Below are positions 35,566-45,237 of a stretch of 64,000 bases of DNA, in pieces (positions within the stretch are counted from its first letter, which is position 1; every line of letters begins with the position of its first letter). The notes beneath the pieces were generated by a model. That model saw only the letters and a program-made list of their open reading frames with translations, was not told the DNA's origin and did no database searches. The stretch comes from Phellopilus nigrolimitatus (lineage: Eukaryota; Basidiomycota; Agaricomycetes; Hymenochaetales; Hymenochaetaceae): contig JAJOHG010000043.1 in NCBI GenBank assembly GCA_021029095.1, positions 208,204-272,203 of the forward strand, read 5' to 3'. Made by a program: the position numbers and the translations under genes.

Positions 35566-36615
35566 ATGGACACGACGTCCTTCTATGTGCTCTCGGCAGA
35601 CGTGCTCGCTACCGCTACGTACTGCGACAAGTGCCTTGACATGTCCGCTGTGCTCGACCCGGAGACTGGCTTCGCACCCCGTCTCAACATGTGCAAGAAA
35701 AGACTCGAGGATGCCTCGGAGCCTCTTCGAGAGCTCCCGCGGTGAAATACATGTATGCTCCGGCTAGAGAGCGACACCTGGAACCTCCTCCAAACTCTCA
35801 TGTCGTAAGTAACACTTAGTCTGCTGTAGCGCAAGCAGCTCACGTCGGCACAGCGCGCACAAAACCGAGTCCGCCCTCCCGCCCCCCGCCAAGGCCTTGC
35901 TCCATCGAAATCCACACACGCCGACCGCGACGCTCGCGCAGCTCATCCTGCTCCACTCCCCGCTGCTCAGTGAATTTGTTGTCGTCCGCGAGTGACTTCA
36001 CGACACGCGCCCGAGCCTCACGCGACGGCGGCAAGGTGTTGTCTGCGGACGATGCGGTACGTGTTTTCTATATCTTCTTAAGCTCTCAAACTGGACTGTC
36101 TTCCATAGAACTACTCTTCCATAGAACTACGAAAAGGCCCTCGCGCAAGCGCTATACGGGTACATACTGTGCAGGTCGATTGGAAGATGCCATCGACTTG
36201 TGCCAGAGAACACGCCGACCCAACTCTGGCGAGCCGCAAGCATCCGCGAGTCCCTGCTTTTCCAATGGCGCACTTTACATGTAGGTATGATACACCGCTT
36301 TCAGATATCTTGAACATCTTCCTAATATGCGAACGAACCAGAAGACGAAGAGAATGCGGACGTTGACTCCGACTTCGCAGACGTCTGGTCGGGGAACAAG
36401 TGCCGGAAGCTCTGGAAGCAGACCTGCATGCGCGCAGCGCTCAACGTACGCCAGCCCTTCTTTTCCCATTCTCCTCCAACAACCCAACCCAACTCACTCG
36501 TGCGAACAGCCCCTACTCTCCGAACCGGACTGCGCACTGTACGCCGCCCTCGCACCCTCGCCCGCCTCCTCTGTCGTACTCAAGGCCGCGTGCCGCACGT
36601 GGTACGACCACTGGA
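35566..36615 (+). pseudogene. 5' fragment of nucleoporin Nup107/Nup84
   Basis: Intact family members are Y-complex nuclear pore scaffold proteins. From the ATG at 35566 the relic reads LDPETGFAPRLNMCKKRLED, then, with frame changes, LESDTWNLLQTLMS, an intron, HTPTATLAQLILLHSPLLSE and FVVVRE. A TGA (about 35992) follows where the family has Trp (expected VREWLHDT). Next are NYEKALAQALYGY, WRAASIRESLLFQW, DSDFADVWSGNKCRKLWKQT and AALAPSPASSVVLKAACRTW, typical of Nup107. Frameshifts occur between these blocks. Introns are kept, so this is a DNA-level copy and not a retrocopy. The sequence breaks off at YDHW near 36615, where an unrelated gene begins. No C-terminal half is present. Confidence 0.8.
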
Positions 36616-37951
36616 CTCCACCGAGACGCTCCTCGACCTGTGCGAGGCCGTGCTGACTCTGCTTGGCGTGCCCTTTCGCATACGCAAGGTCCCGCCCACA
36701 ACGGAAGACCCGGCCGCAGCGTACTATCCCCTCGAGGAGGCGCACACAGGCAACCTCATCCTCGAGCCGCTCTACGAGCTCTAGCAGAAGCGCAAAGTCA
36801 AGTTCCACCGCATCATCTGGCTCAAGGGCTTCACGTGCACGAACGACATCTTCAAGACGATCATGGTCAGCTAGGCGAACAACGCCGCGATGGTGTGCGG
36901 CATGGGCTAGGCCGAGTACAACGGCTTCTTCGTCTTCTCCGACCGCTGGCGCACACGCGACATCAACGGCGACCAGTTCTGGCGGTCCAAGGCGTCCTCC
37001 GTCGCCTCGGCGGGCCCGCCGCGCGACACCGCAGGCGCCGCGCGCTACGTGCAGCACCTCTCATTCCAGGTCTTCTGCCATGAGTCCTGCACGCACGTCG
37101 TCGACCCCGTACTACACCAGCCTGCGCTACCGCGCGGGCGCGCAGGTCGCGAACCTCAGCACAACGGGCGCCGCGTCGCGCCGCGCCCCCGACGCGCCGT
37201 GCCTCAACAGCTCGCAGGCGTACTTCTGCCGCTGAGGAGCGTGCGGGCGCGGTGAGCAAGGCTGCTTCTGGCGGCGGCGGCTCGGGCTTGCATTCAACGT
37301 CGGATGGGGCGCGGCGAAGCCCATGGAGGCCGCTGTCGCAGCCGGTGCGGACGCACGCCGGAGGCATGCGAAGCGCGCGGAGGAGGCTGCAGAGGAGGCT
37401 GTAGAGGACGGCGAAGAAGCAAATCGCTCAGAGGAGGATGAGCAAGCAAATTGCGCAGAGGAGGACGAGCAAGCAAAGCGCGTAGAGAACGAGCGTGGAA
37501 GGCGCACAGATGAGGGCGGGCACGCGCAGCGCCAGCGGCCGCAGGACGATTCGGACGAGAACGTGGGCTCGGACTTCGACGCGATGCCGGACACGGGGGA
37601 GGGCGAGGCGGACGACGCCGCCGCAGGCGAGGACGATGCGCTGGCGGACGCGTTCTCCATCCCGAACGGCGTATTCTGCGCGGCGCGGATCCTCCTGAAC
37701 CCACGATGTGTGACGACGTACGCGGAGGTGAGCCATGCGCAGTTCGTGTTCGACCTATTTGGTCCGGACATGGACGGGGAGGACGGGCCTGGCTCGCATA
37801 TGTCCTGGACGATTGGGAGGGCGCGCCCGAGAGCTTCGTCTGCCAAGAGCAGCGGTACGTCTTTCTTGGCATCTTATTATTATGAATACTGAACTGGTGG
37901 CTTTCTCTTAGGTATACCGTAGACCGGAAGGCTCCCAAAACGCAGAGATGA
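36616..37951 (+). pseudogene. 3' fragment of CAP59-type mannosyltransferase
   Basis: Relatives are alpha-1,3-mannosyltransferases of the CAP59/CMT1 family in the secretory pathway. The relic starts inside the domain with DSTETLLDLCEAVLTLLG, continues VKFHRIIWLKGFTCTNDIF, AAMVCGMG, NGFFVFSDRWRTRDINGDQF, FQVFCHES and FCR. The tail ILLNPRCVTTYAEVSHAQ and DDWEGAPESFVCQEQR crosses an intron (about 37857-37915) and ends at TGA 37949-37951. Three TAG codons interrupt the frame (36782-36784, 36871-36873, 36907-36909); the last replaces a Trp expected in GMxWAE. Frameshifts appear after 37000. The N-terminal part, including the start and membrane anchor, is missing and its place is taken by the NUP107 fragment. 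Confidence 0.8.
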
Positions 37952-39130
37952 CTGAGCTTCTCAGTGCACGCCGAGCTAGACCATTTGAAGTCGGAGGACG
38001 GGTCATAGAAAATCAGAATAGGAATATCTACTAATCTATTTGGTCTGGACGGCGCTTTTGTTTTACTGTAATATGTACTTGCACACCAATTCACTGGGCT
38101 TCCCTCCACGCGCAACTCGTCCAAGGAACACTCAAATTTGCTGTCACCTGAGCAGTGCCCAGCCGGTCAGCTTTTACATATCACTCAGTCACATATCTGC
38201 ACAAAATTATACATGGATGTATAGCTTAGACATGGGCCTTCATAATAAAAAATAAATCAAGCTTTTATATGCGGAGGAAAAAAAAAGAAATGTTAGATAC
38301 GAACCGGAAGGCTCACAAGGAAAAATGTGACGCGTGGCGGTGTCGAGTGGCTGTGACCCCTCCCCATTATAAGGCATATATTCCCACACTGTTTGTACAC
38401 TTTTCGACTACTTTGTACACTTTTTTGTAATTGTGACCGTGACAAGCCTGCACAGCCACTGGGGGTGAAAACGTAGGAGTGGAAAGGACGATCCCTTCCT
38501 TACGTCAGGAATCGTAACTCTTTCCACTACGTCGACTTGGACTGGGTCTCCACTACATGCAAAAATCTCCCAGGAGCGAAATACACAATAGGCCAATCTA
38601 TAATGAGGTGTAACTTGATTCCGACTCTTGGCGCATTGCCCAGCCTCGTCTAGTCCTCTCACCAATGAAGATGATGCAAATGAGATGGTTCGCGGTGCGT
38701 TGAATCAGGAGTGTATCTGTCACAAGGCATGCGAAGTTCGCGTCCTGCAGCATAGAAGTATACATATTCTCCTGTTTCTAGCGCTGAGGCTGATACCTTT
38801 ATCAAGATCTCTTCTTTTGTTACATTTCGTTTGTCGGCAGAATCAGTTTGCAAACATCTCACCAATTGCAGGCTTTCTTTATTCCGCTGGCTGGACACCG
38901 AGCAACTCTTCACGTTTGGCAACGCACGCCGAGGCCAGCATACGTATTATTTTCCATTTACTAGTTGGAAAAATATGAATATCTAATACTTTGTGCAGCT
39001 TGTGACGCTCGTGCTTGAATACGCCCAATTTCCTTCAGGTCTTGCATCTCCTGGCTCATCATCCTTCCAGCCATCGCTCACGACCGATTCCAACTCGTCG
39101 TTGGGCCCGCTATGTCTTGTCGGCTTCCAC
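37952..39130. other. Spacer between pseudogenes
   Basis: AT-rich. Two TTTGTACACTTTT direct repeats lie at about 38392-38426. Some sequence near 39000-39130 (SPGSSSFQPSLTTDSN in one frame) may be a further remnant of the ETP1 copy, too degraded to claim. Confidence 0.4.
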
Positions 39131-40156
39131 CGTTTGATTTCTTAACGGTGGTCGTAGCCGGCCTGGTTTACCGTGCCGCGTTTGCATGCATTTCATTGTA
39201 TGTTCTTGAGCAAATGGGAGACGGACGGTATATCACAATCTACTTTCTCCGTGTTTATTTTCTCATGTTGTGAAAATCAAAGCTACCCCATCTGTCGGTA
39301 TCCTTAAACTGCACGGTCCATAATTTCGTTTACCTTCATCTTCTGTGATTTCATATGACCCAACGCCTGCTGATGCGCGGCTTGCTCTTTTGCACGGAAT
39401 GTGGCTCACGGCTTGACTTTTGGACCTGCTTTATCTGCGGGAATGTCGGGCGCGGAAGACAAAAGGGTCATTATGAGCTTGTCTCACATCGTTACGCCTT
39501 GGAACTTGCGACACAGCGCGTTTGGGATCATGCAGGAGACAACTACGTTCATCAACTCTTCCAGAACAAAGCATACGGTAAGCTTACCGGACTGCAACAT
39601 GCCGCGGGACCAGGGGACAATGATAACTTGAAGGCAGAGAATATGGAAACCTCGCGATGCAGTACTCGCAGATCTTCCGGCGCGCGACGGAGGATCAACC
39701 CGCTGTGTACGACGAACAGACGAGTAAGCTGCGCAGACGACTCACGCAGTGGAAGCCGGAGATCTTCGGCGAGAATGCAGAGCAGAAGGTTCTGGAGACC
39801 GGTGCGGAGCACAAGATGCGACGTGCTGGAAATGAGGGGCGGCAGGCACGGCTAGAGAAGGAGAAGGAGAAGAAGAAGGCAGATGACAGAGTTGGCTCAG
39901 AGATTTAAAAAGAAAACTCAAGGAGGAGAGGCTTTCGGCGAGGTACTGATGAGTAAGTTGACGAGTATGACAACCCGGTAGGTAAGGAGAAGAGCGAGCT
40001 CGCCTCAAAATCCACCGATGTGGAGGAGCATATGCGAGATGTGACATTTTCCTGGAGGAAAGGGATAAGATTGAGAAAGGAGAAGGTACCATGCCTGACG
40101 CGGCAGGCAAATTGATAGACTTGCCTACACCCCTTCGCCGAGTGAGGCCAATCTAA
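39131..40156 (+). pseudogene. Fragment of ETP1/BRAP2 ubiquitin-ligase gene
   Basis: Intact family members have RRM-like, RING, zf-UBP and coiled-coil parts. Here a RING remnant (HAFHCMFLSKWETDG, about 39186-39230) is followed by a clear zf-UBP stretch at 39385-39600: CTECGSRLDFWTCFICGNVG, HRYALELATQRVWDHAGD, NYVHQLFQNKAYGKL. A one-base shift leads to MQYSQIFRRATEDQPA and YDEQTSKLRRRL, the start of the family's coiled coil. The end of the gene is FFLEERDKIEKGEG and a stop at 40154-40156. Several frameshifts and missing zinc ligands in the RING part make this non-functional. The order is the family's order, so this is one decayed gene copy. Confidence 0.75.
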
Positions 40157-40755
40157 GGATGAAAAGAAAAAGCAAAAGCTAACAGTTCAAGTAGTAGGAA
40201 TTTAAGCATTACAGCAACTATATTATATACCAACAACGCTACTGTATAACAAATTGTAATAGATAAATAAAATTCCACTTAACATGTCTTATTGCACTTA
40301 TGCAAGGCCAAGCGTAAATACACAAAGAATTAAGTTGTGTCGATTTTACAAGGTCTTGGCCTGCTTAGCTCCGGTAAGCGCCCATATTTCAAGTTCTAAG
40401 ACACGATTAAGGGCACACAAGTGCTCTAATGCATGTTAATTTGGTAGAGTTGAAACCTCTTTTGCTGACAAGTGAAAGAGAATGCTTAACTATGAGCACG
40501 CTCACTCAAACGGGGAGTTCTCATAAGCAGGTGTGTTGGATTACGCGAAACCATGGTCCCAGTAATTCGGAGTACTAATAACGCTATAGTAAAGTTTTTC
40601 CGTTGCTACACCGTCAATTTGTGTCGCAGATCCGCTTTAGAGAAGATCGGGGTTGTGGCTATGGCTTGACGCCACCGTTTGCTTTCGGGTTCAGTCTAAA
40701 ACATAACAGAGGACCGGCGCGATCAAATGTCTCGCTTTTATTTACAACCCCCATC
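40157..40755. other. Spacer upstream of the PhoD-like gene
   Basis: AT-rich; several TATA/AATAAA-like words around 40220-40270. Nothing else identified. Confidence 0.4.
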
Positions 40756-43088
40756 ATGGCAGATATCCATAGAAACATTCTTTGCGGGCCTTTACTAAGG
40801 TGTGCAGCATGCTTCACAGAAAAATGAGCTGACCTTAATCTATAAACGCTAACAGATACACATACATCGACCACAAGACTTCAGTATGGAATGGTTCGAT
40901 CTTAGTTGTTATTCAAGGCTTTGAACGACCAGTATTGTCTATCCGGCCAGCGGTGGACGAAGCTCCGAGCCCTACCGAGCTGCTTTCTGAACACGGGCAC
41001 AGTTTCTGGCGTTTTAGCATTGCTGTACCGCTCGCGGAAGAGGACCTGGAAGTTAGCTACGCATTCAAGGCGGCTGGCACACAATCTGGAAGTGAACAGG
41101 GAAAGAAGGAGTGCACATTCTGGATTCCAGCAAAGGAGGAGACAATGCGTTTGCTGTTCCATTCATGTAATGGATTCTCACTTGGTGTAAAAGAAGGAAC
41201 GTTTGCTGGTCCTGTACTCTGGAAAGACGTCCTAAGGAGTAAGTAAAATTCTCGCTTTGGGCATTTTCCATTATCAATGGGCGTCTTTTATCGTGCTTTG
41301 TCAGTTCACGCGGAACAGCCGCTCCATGCAATGATTGGTGGAGGTGATCAGGTTCGTATCTCCCTCCGATAAAGCACGCTTTAGTTCAATACAGTCCAGG
41401 TATATTCTGATGGAGTACGAACTTTGGGACCTCTGAAAGGGGGGGCGTCTAATCCTTCGCCAAGAAAGAGAGCGAAGATGCCTGTAACTCCGCAGCTAGG
41501 AAAAGAATTGGACGAATGGTGAGATCGTTGCTTCTCATAGCTATCGATGAACTAATGTTCTGTAACTTTAGGTATTTTAACAATTATTGTGGCTGGTATA
41601 GCAGTGAGCCGTTCAGTGCAGCCGCTGCGTCTATCCCTTGTATGTTTTCTTGTTATATTTCTATGAATCAGGTAATTAAGAAGTCCCAGCTGTTCAAATT
41701 TTTGATGACCACGATATCATTGTAAGTTATTCTCGTCAGACTTGTGTTCCTCAACGGAACTAATGATACAATGTTAGGACGGCTACGGTTCCTACCCTGA
41801 CCGATGGATGCAGGCTCCAGCCTTTTTAGAAATAGGGCGAGTAGCCTGGAAATATTACATGCTTTTCCAGCAACACACACTACCGCAGGGTGAAGTACAC
41901 GAGGACCCCTCGTAGGTACTTGGCACGGAACGGGGGCCGTACATCCAAGAGCTTTCTCGTTCCATTTGCACCACCTTCGGAAAGCGCGTCGTGTTCTTTG
42001 GGCTCGACGGCCACGTCGATCGCACGCTCGAGCGCATATGTTACCCGTCGACGTATGAAGCGATGTTCGCGCGCCTCGAGAAGGAAGTGGTATACGGACA
42101 GACGAAACACCTCATTCTGCTACTCGGTGTGCCAATTGCATATCCCCGACTCGTATGGTTAGAGAACCTGCTCTCGGCACACACGGTAACGGTCCTGCGG
42201 TGGTTCAATAAGATCTCCGGCATCGCCGCAGGTATGTTCAATAAATTCGATGGCTCCGCTGAGTTGCTTGACGACTTGAACGATCATTGTAAGCGAATCA
42301 TTTATGAATCGCTCATACCGGCTGACGATGGACGCCAGGGTGTGCGGGTATGCACAAGACAGAGCGAAATGCGTTCGTTAAGCGCCTGAAAGAGTTCTCG
42401 AGAACAAAACATGTGCGGATTACGATCCTCAGTGGCGACGTGCATCTCGCTTGCGTTGGGCGTTTCTTCTCCAAGGCGTCGTTGGGGATCCCACAGGTAA
42501 GACAAATTGTAAAGATAGAGTATCGACGTTCGTCTGACCGCGCATGGTTAGAATAAAGATCATCGTTATATGGTGAATATTGTCTCAAGCGCCATCACGA
42601 ACGCTCCGCCACCAGCGGCGGTTGCAAATATGCTCAATAAGCGCAACAAGCTGCATCACCTTGACGAAGACACGGACGAAAATCTCATGCCCATTTTCTA
42701 CCAGAATCCGGATGGGAAGATTAACACCGTAAACCGTACAACACTGCCGTCGCGCAACTACTGCATTATCACGGAGCATGCTGGCCTCACGGGTGTCGGT
42801 ACGGGTGCAAATGGACATGCGGATGTTGCTATCGACGAGCATAAGGAAGGAGTTCCCAGCGCGTCCCTGGTGGAGGCGAAGCAAGGACGAGAGGGTGCAA
42901 ACACGGGTGATATGATTGTCGCGCGCGAGCAGTGCGGGAGCGTAGACCACCCATCGGCAGCTGCTCCTCAAAACGGGACGACACGAAGATACGCCCTCGA
43001 CATCTCCATCCGCGCTGAGATAGATCCCAAAGATCCGGAGGGAAGGACTACTGCGTATGGGTTCAGCATTCCCTTTCTCGAGGCGTGA
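40756..43088 (+). CDS. PhoD-like metallophosphatase, with an in-frame TAG
   Basis: Predicted phosphodiesterase/alkaline phosphatase D fold. Exon 1 from the ATG at 40756 (MADIHRNILCGPLLR) splices to YTYIDHKTSVWNGSILV and then an N-terminal beta domain (SFWRFSIAVPLAEEDLEVSY). The metal-binding core follows: FNNYCGWYSSEPF, the motif FDDHDIIDGYGSYPDRW, HLILLLGVPIAYPRLVW, NKFDGSAELLDDLNDHW, and ILSGDVHLACVGRF. The last exon ends GFSIPFLEA-TGA. All splices are clean, but codon TAG at 41913-41915 sits in conserved sequence between HEDPS and VLGTERGPYIQEL, where Tyr is expected. No intron of normal size removes it. It is a recent nonsense allele or a base error. Confidence 0.8.
41913..41915 (+). other. 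In-frame TAG in the PhoD-like gene
   Basis: The frame is continuous and conserved on both sides. Family sequence suggests a Tyr codon, one substitution away. The sequence after it, TAG-GTA, is not the classic CUA readthrough context. Confidence 0.75.
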
Positions 43089-43509
43089 GACAAATCATCG
43101 AGCTGGAGGGTCTCGCCTTACACAGATTCCGCATGTAGATGGTTACTTTTTTGAAGTCGTAAGTTATGTTGTGATGAATCAATAGAATGCAACAAGACTG
43201 GTCCAAATTCCAACACCTGTGTATTTCCCCCATATCGCAAGGTAGATCGAATACCGCCGAAGCTGCCGTGGTTCTTTTTCAGTTGATCAGTATTAGACTT
43301 TGCGACCCCAAATCTTACATGCACGATGCGAGATATTGCGGGTCAAGCATGGGTGAACCTGTTTGTGACGCAAAGAGAGAACGTGCATTGAGTTGATTAC
43401 GGTTCCTGCTGTCTCAAAAGAAGGTTTACAGCGTACTCTTCAGTGATCCTAGTTCCCAGTGAACTCAACGTTCGAAGCCCTCGATACGATAGATGCTACG
43501 GAAGTAACC
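43089..43509. other. Convergent spacer
   Basis: 3' flanks of the phosphatase and of the FHA/G-patch gene. No feature seen. Confidence 0.4.
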
Positions 43510-44766
43510 TCACATGACACCTTTTCGAACTTCATCCCAGCGCCGTCTCTTCGAGTCCTCTTTCCAGCTTTCACCAAGATTTCTCGTCGCCGCTATATCT
43601 CTTCCAGAAGCGGCAACATCAACACGCATGCCCAGTCCTAGTTTGCCGACGTTTGCAGCAATTTGCAGAGGCTCGACGAGAGCCATCCGCGCTTGTCTTG
43701 ATTCTTCGTCGCTAGTGTCAACAGGCTGCGCCGCAAGTCCAAGCGCATTTCCCGGCGCCCAACCTTGCTTTGCTAGCAAACGGCGACCGATGTTCGAGTC
43801 AGAAATAGGTGCAGCGTGTTCTGCACTCACGGAAGCTGTGAAAGGGGTATCGCGATTTGGGGGTATCCTGGACGAGATGGCGGACCGTAGCGTCGGTGTG
43901 GCAGCAGAAGAAACGTGTGCGGCTGAAGGTAGTGTCCCCGGGATAGGGCGCGAGTATACACCAGGAGGAGAGCCGGAGCGTGAGTAGGGATGTAGAGCGC
44001 GTCGCTTAGCCGAGCGATCGATGTATTTCTGAGAAGGACCTGACGAAATGTTGTCTCCACCCGAAAAATGTTGGGCAAGTAGACTCTTCTTTAAAAGTGA
44101 AATAGATGTCTTCGGGTCAGGAGCTTTTGAGGTCTCCACAGTAGTTTTGCTGGCCTTCTGGGTTCTCTCACCACTACTGGAAGAAAATAGTGGGATGTCG
44201 AGCTCGCCTTCCGAGACGCAATCATCGCACGGGTTACCTTCGGGGTGCACATGGACGATGAAGACGGTTCTTCCTATCGACAACTCATCTGAGTGATACA
44301 ACGGTCGTGGCATACTTGCTTTTCTGGAAGGCGATAATCGCGCGAATGGAGCAGCCGAGATGGATGAGCTTCCGCTCGACTGCGCAGGAGCACCTTCAAC
44401 AGTAGAAGCTGCTGACGGCTTTACGAACGTCCCGTGTTTCGAGCCCATATCGACAACGGCCCATCTTTCTCGTTCATGATCCCAGAATAATGTCGCGTGC
44501 AGCTTCGATACTTCCATGTCTTTGAGACGGATTCGAGGTGTAATCTCAGAGCTGGACACGTCGCGGCCTATCTGAACTTCCTCGTACGTGTCAAGAACTG
44601 CTACTTTTCTCCTCCGGGGTAAAACGGTAGAAGATTGGACCACAAGTCTCAGGCATGCTGTTCGACATTGAGATGTAATATTGAAGCTCGAGTTCTGAGC
44701 TTCTGAGTCCGAGTCATCACCAGGCCATTCCAAAGCCGCATCATATTCCGCTGTTCCCGGGTCCAT
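43510..44766 (-). CDS. FHA and G-patch domain protein (AGGF1-like), single exon
   Basis: Likely a nuclear RNA-processing factor. The 418-residue protein has an acidic N-terminus, then an FHA domain at about residues 45-180: VQIGRDVSSSEITPRIRL, VSKLHATLFWD, VVDMGSKHGTF, and LSIGRTVFIVHVH after an inserted Ser/Ala-rich loop. A basic/Ser-Pro linker leads to a G-patch at about 330-375: NIGRRLLAKQGWAPGNALGL and, after a short acidic insert, VGKLGLGM. The FHA core Arg, Ser and His that contact phosphothreonine are present (GRD, SKLHA). The whole gene is one uninterrupted exon, unlike nearly all its neighbours. The order FHA then G-patch is that of animal AGGF1. Confidence 0.88.
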   Translation of the reverse strand: MDPGTAEYDAALEWPGDDSDSEAQNSSFNITSQCRTACLRLVVQSSTVLPRRRKVAVLDTYEEVQIGRDVSSSEITPRIRLKDMEVSKLHATLFWDHERERWAVVDMGSKHGTFVKPSAASTVEGAPAQSSGSSSISAAPFARLSPSRKASMPRPLYHSDELSIGRTVFIVHVHPEGNPCDDCVSEGELDIPLFSSSSGERTQKASKTTVETSKAPDPKTSISLLKKSLLAQHFSGGDNISSGPSQKYIDRSAKRRALHPYSRSGSPPGVYSRPIPGTLPSAAHVSSAATPTLRSAISSRIPPNRDTPFTASVSAEHAAPISDSNIGRRLLAKQGWAPGNALGLAAQPVDTSDEESRQARMALVEPLQIAANVGKLGLGMRVDVAASGRDIAATRNLGESWKEDSKRRRWDEVRKGVM

Positions 44767-45237
44767 TTAAACTTTTGAAGAGTGTCCTTGGTATCCAGTT
44801 GACAGTGTAGTTGAATATCTAGAATTGTAAAGTGGGTGAAAGTGGGACGTACAGTGAGTGTACAAGTTTAGTCACCGCTGATTTCTCCCAGGCGAATTAC
44901 GTAATCCAGCTACTAGCTTCTCTTTTTGTATATGTTCAACATGAGTCCAACCACCACCTATACTCACTGGTAACTACAGAACCTGACTCACCGCTGCTTC
45001 TTCAATCCTCAAACACTAGAAGAACTCCTCTATAAAGATATTGCCTCCTAAACTCTAGACTGTCTTTCTTTCTCATCGGATCAGAACAACTTTGAGGCTA
45101 CAACCAAGCCGGATCGGTATTTGACAATACACTCAGAGGTTCAACCAGACAACTCGTGGCTGGCCGTTCAGATTTATGGAGACTTTCACTGAAGTGCGAT
45201 TCACTCCTTGTTTTTTGAACCGGCCGCTATATCACTA
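44767..45237. promoter_or_regulatory. Divergent promoter of the FHA/G-patch and XLF genes
   Basis: 471 bp between two start codons facing away from each other. It is AT-rich; no TATA box could be chosen with confidence. Confidence 0.4.

Noticed and set aside
36494..38124. Long Arg/Pro/Ala-rich ORFs on both strands over the pseudogenes
   Set aside because: GC-rich shadow frames of the decayed mannosyltransferase; no domain.
41912..41954. A short intron that would remove the TAG of the phosphatase
   Set aside because: It would be about 41 nt, delete conserved residues and break the reading frame.
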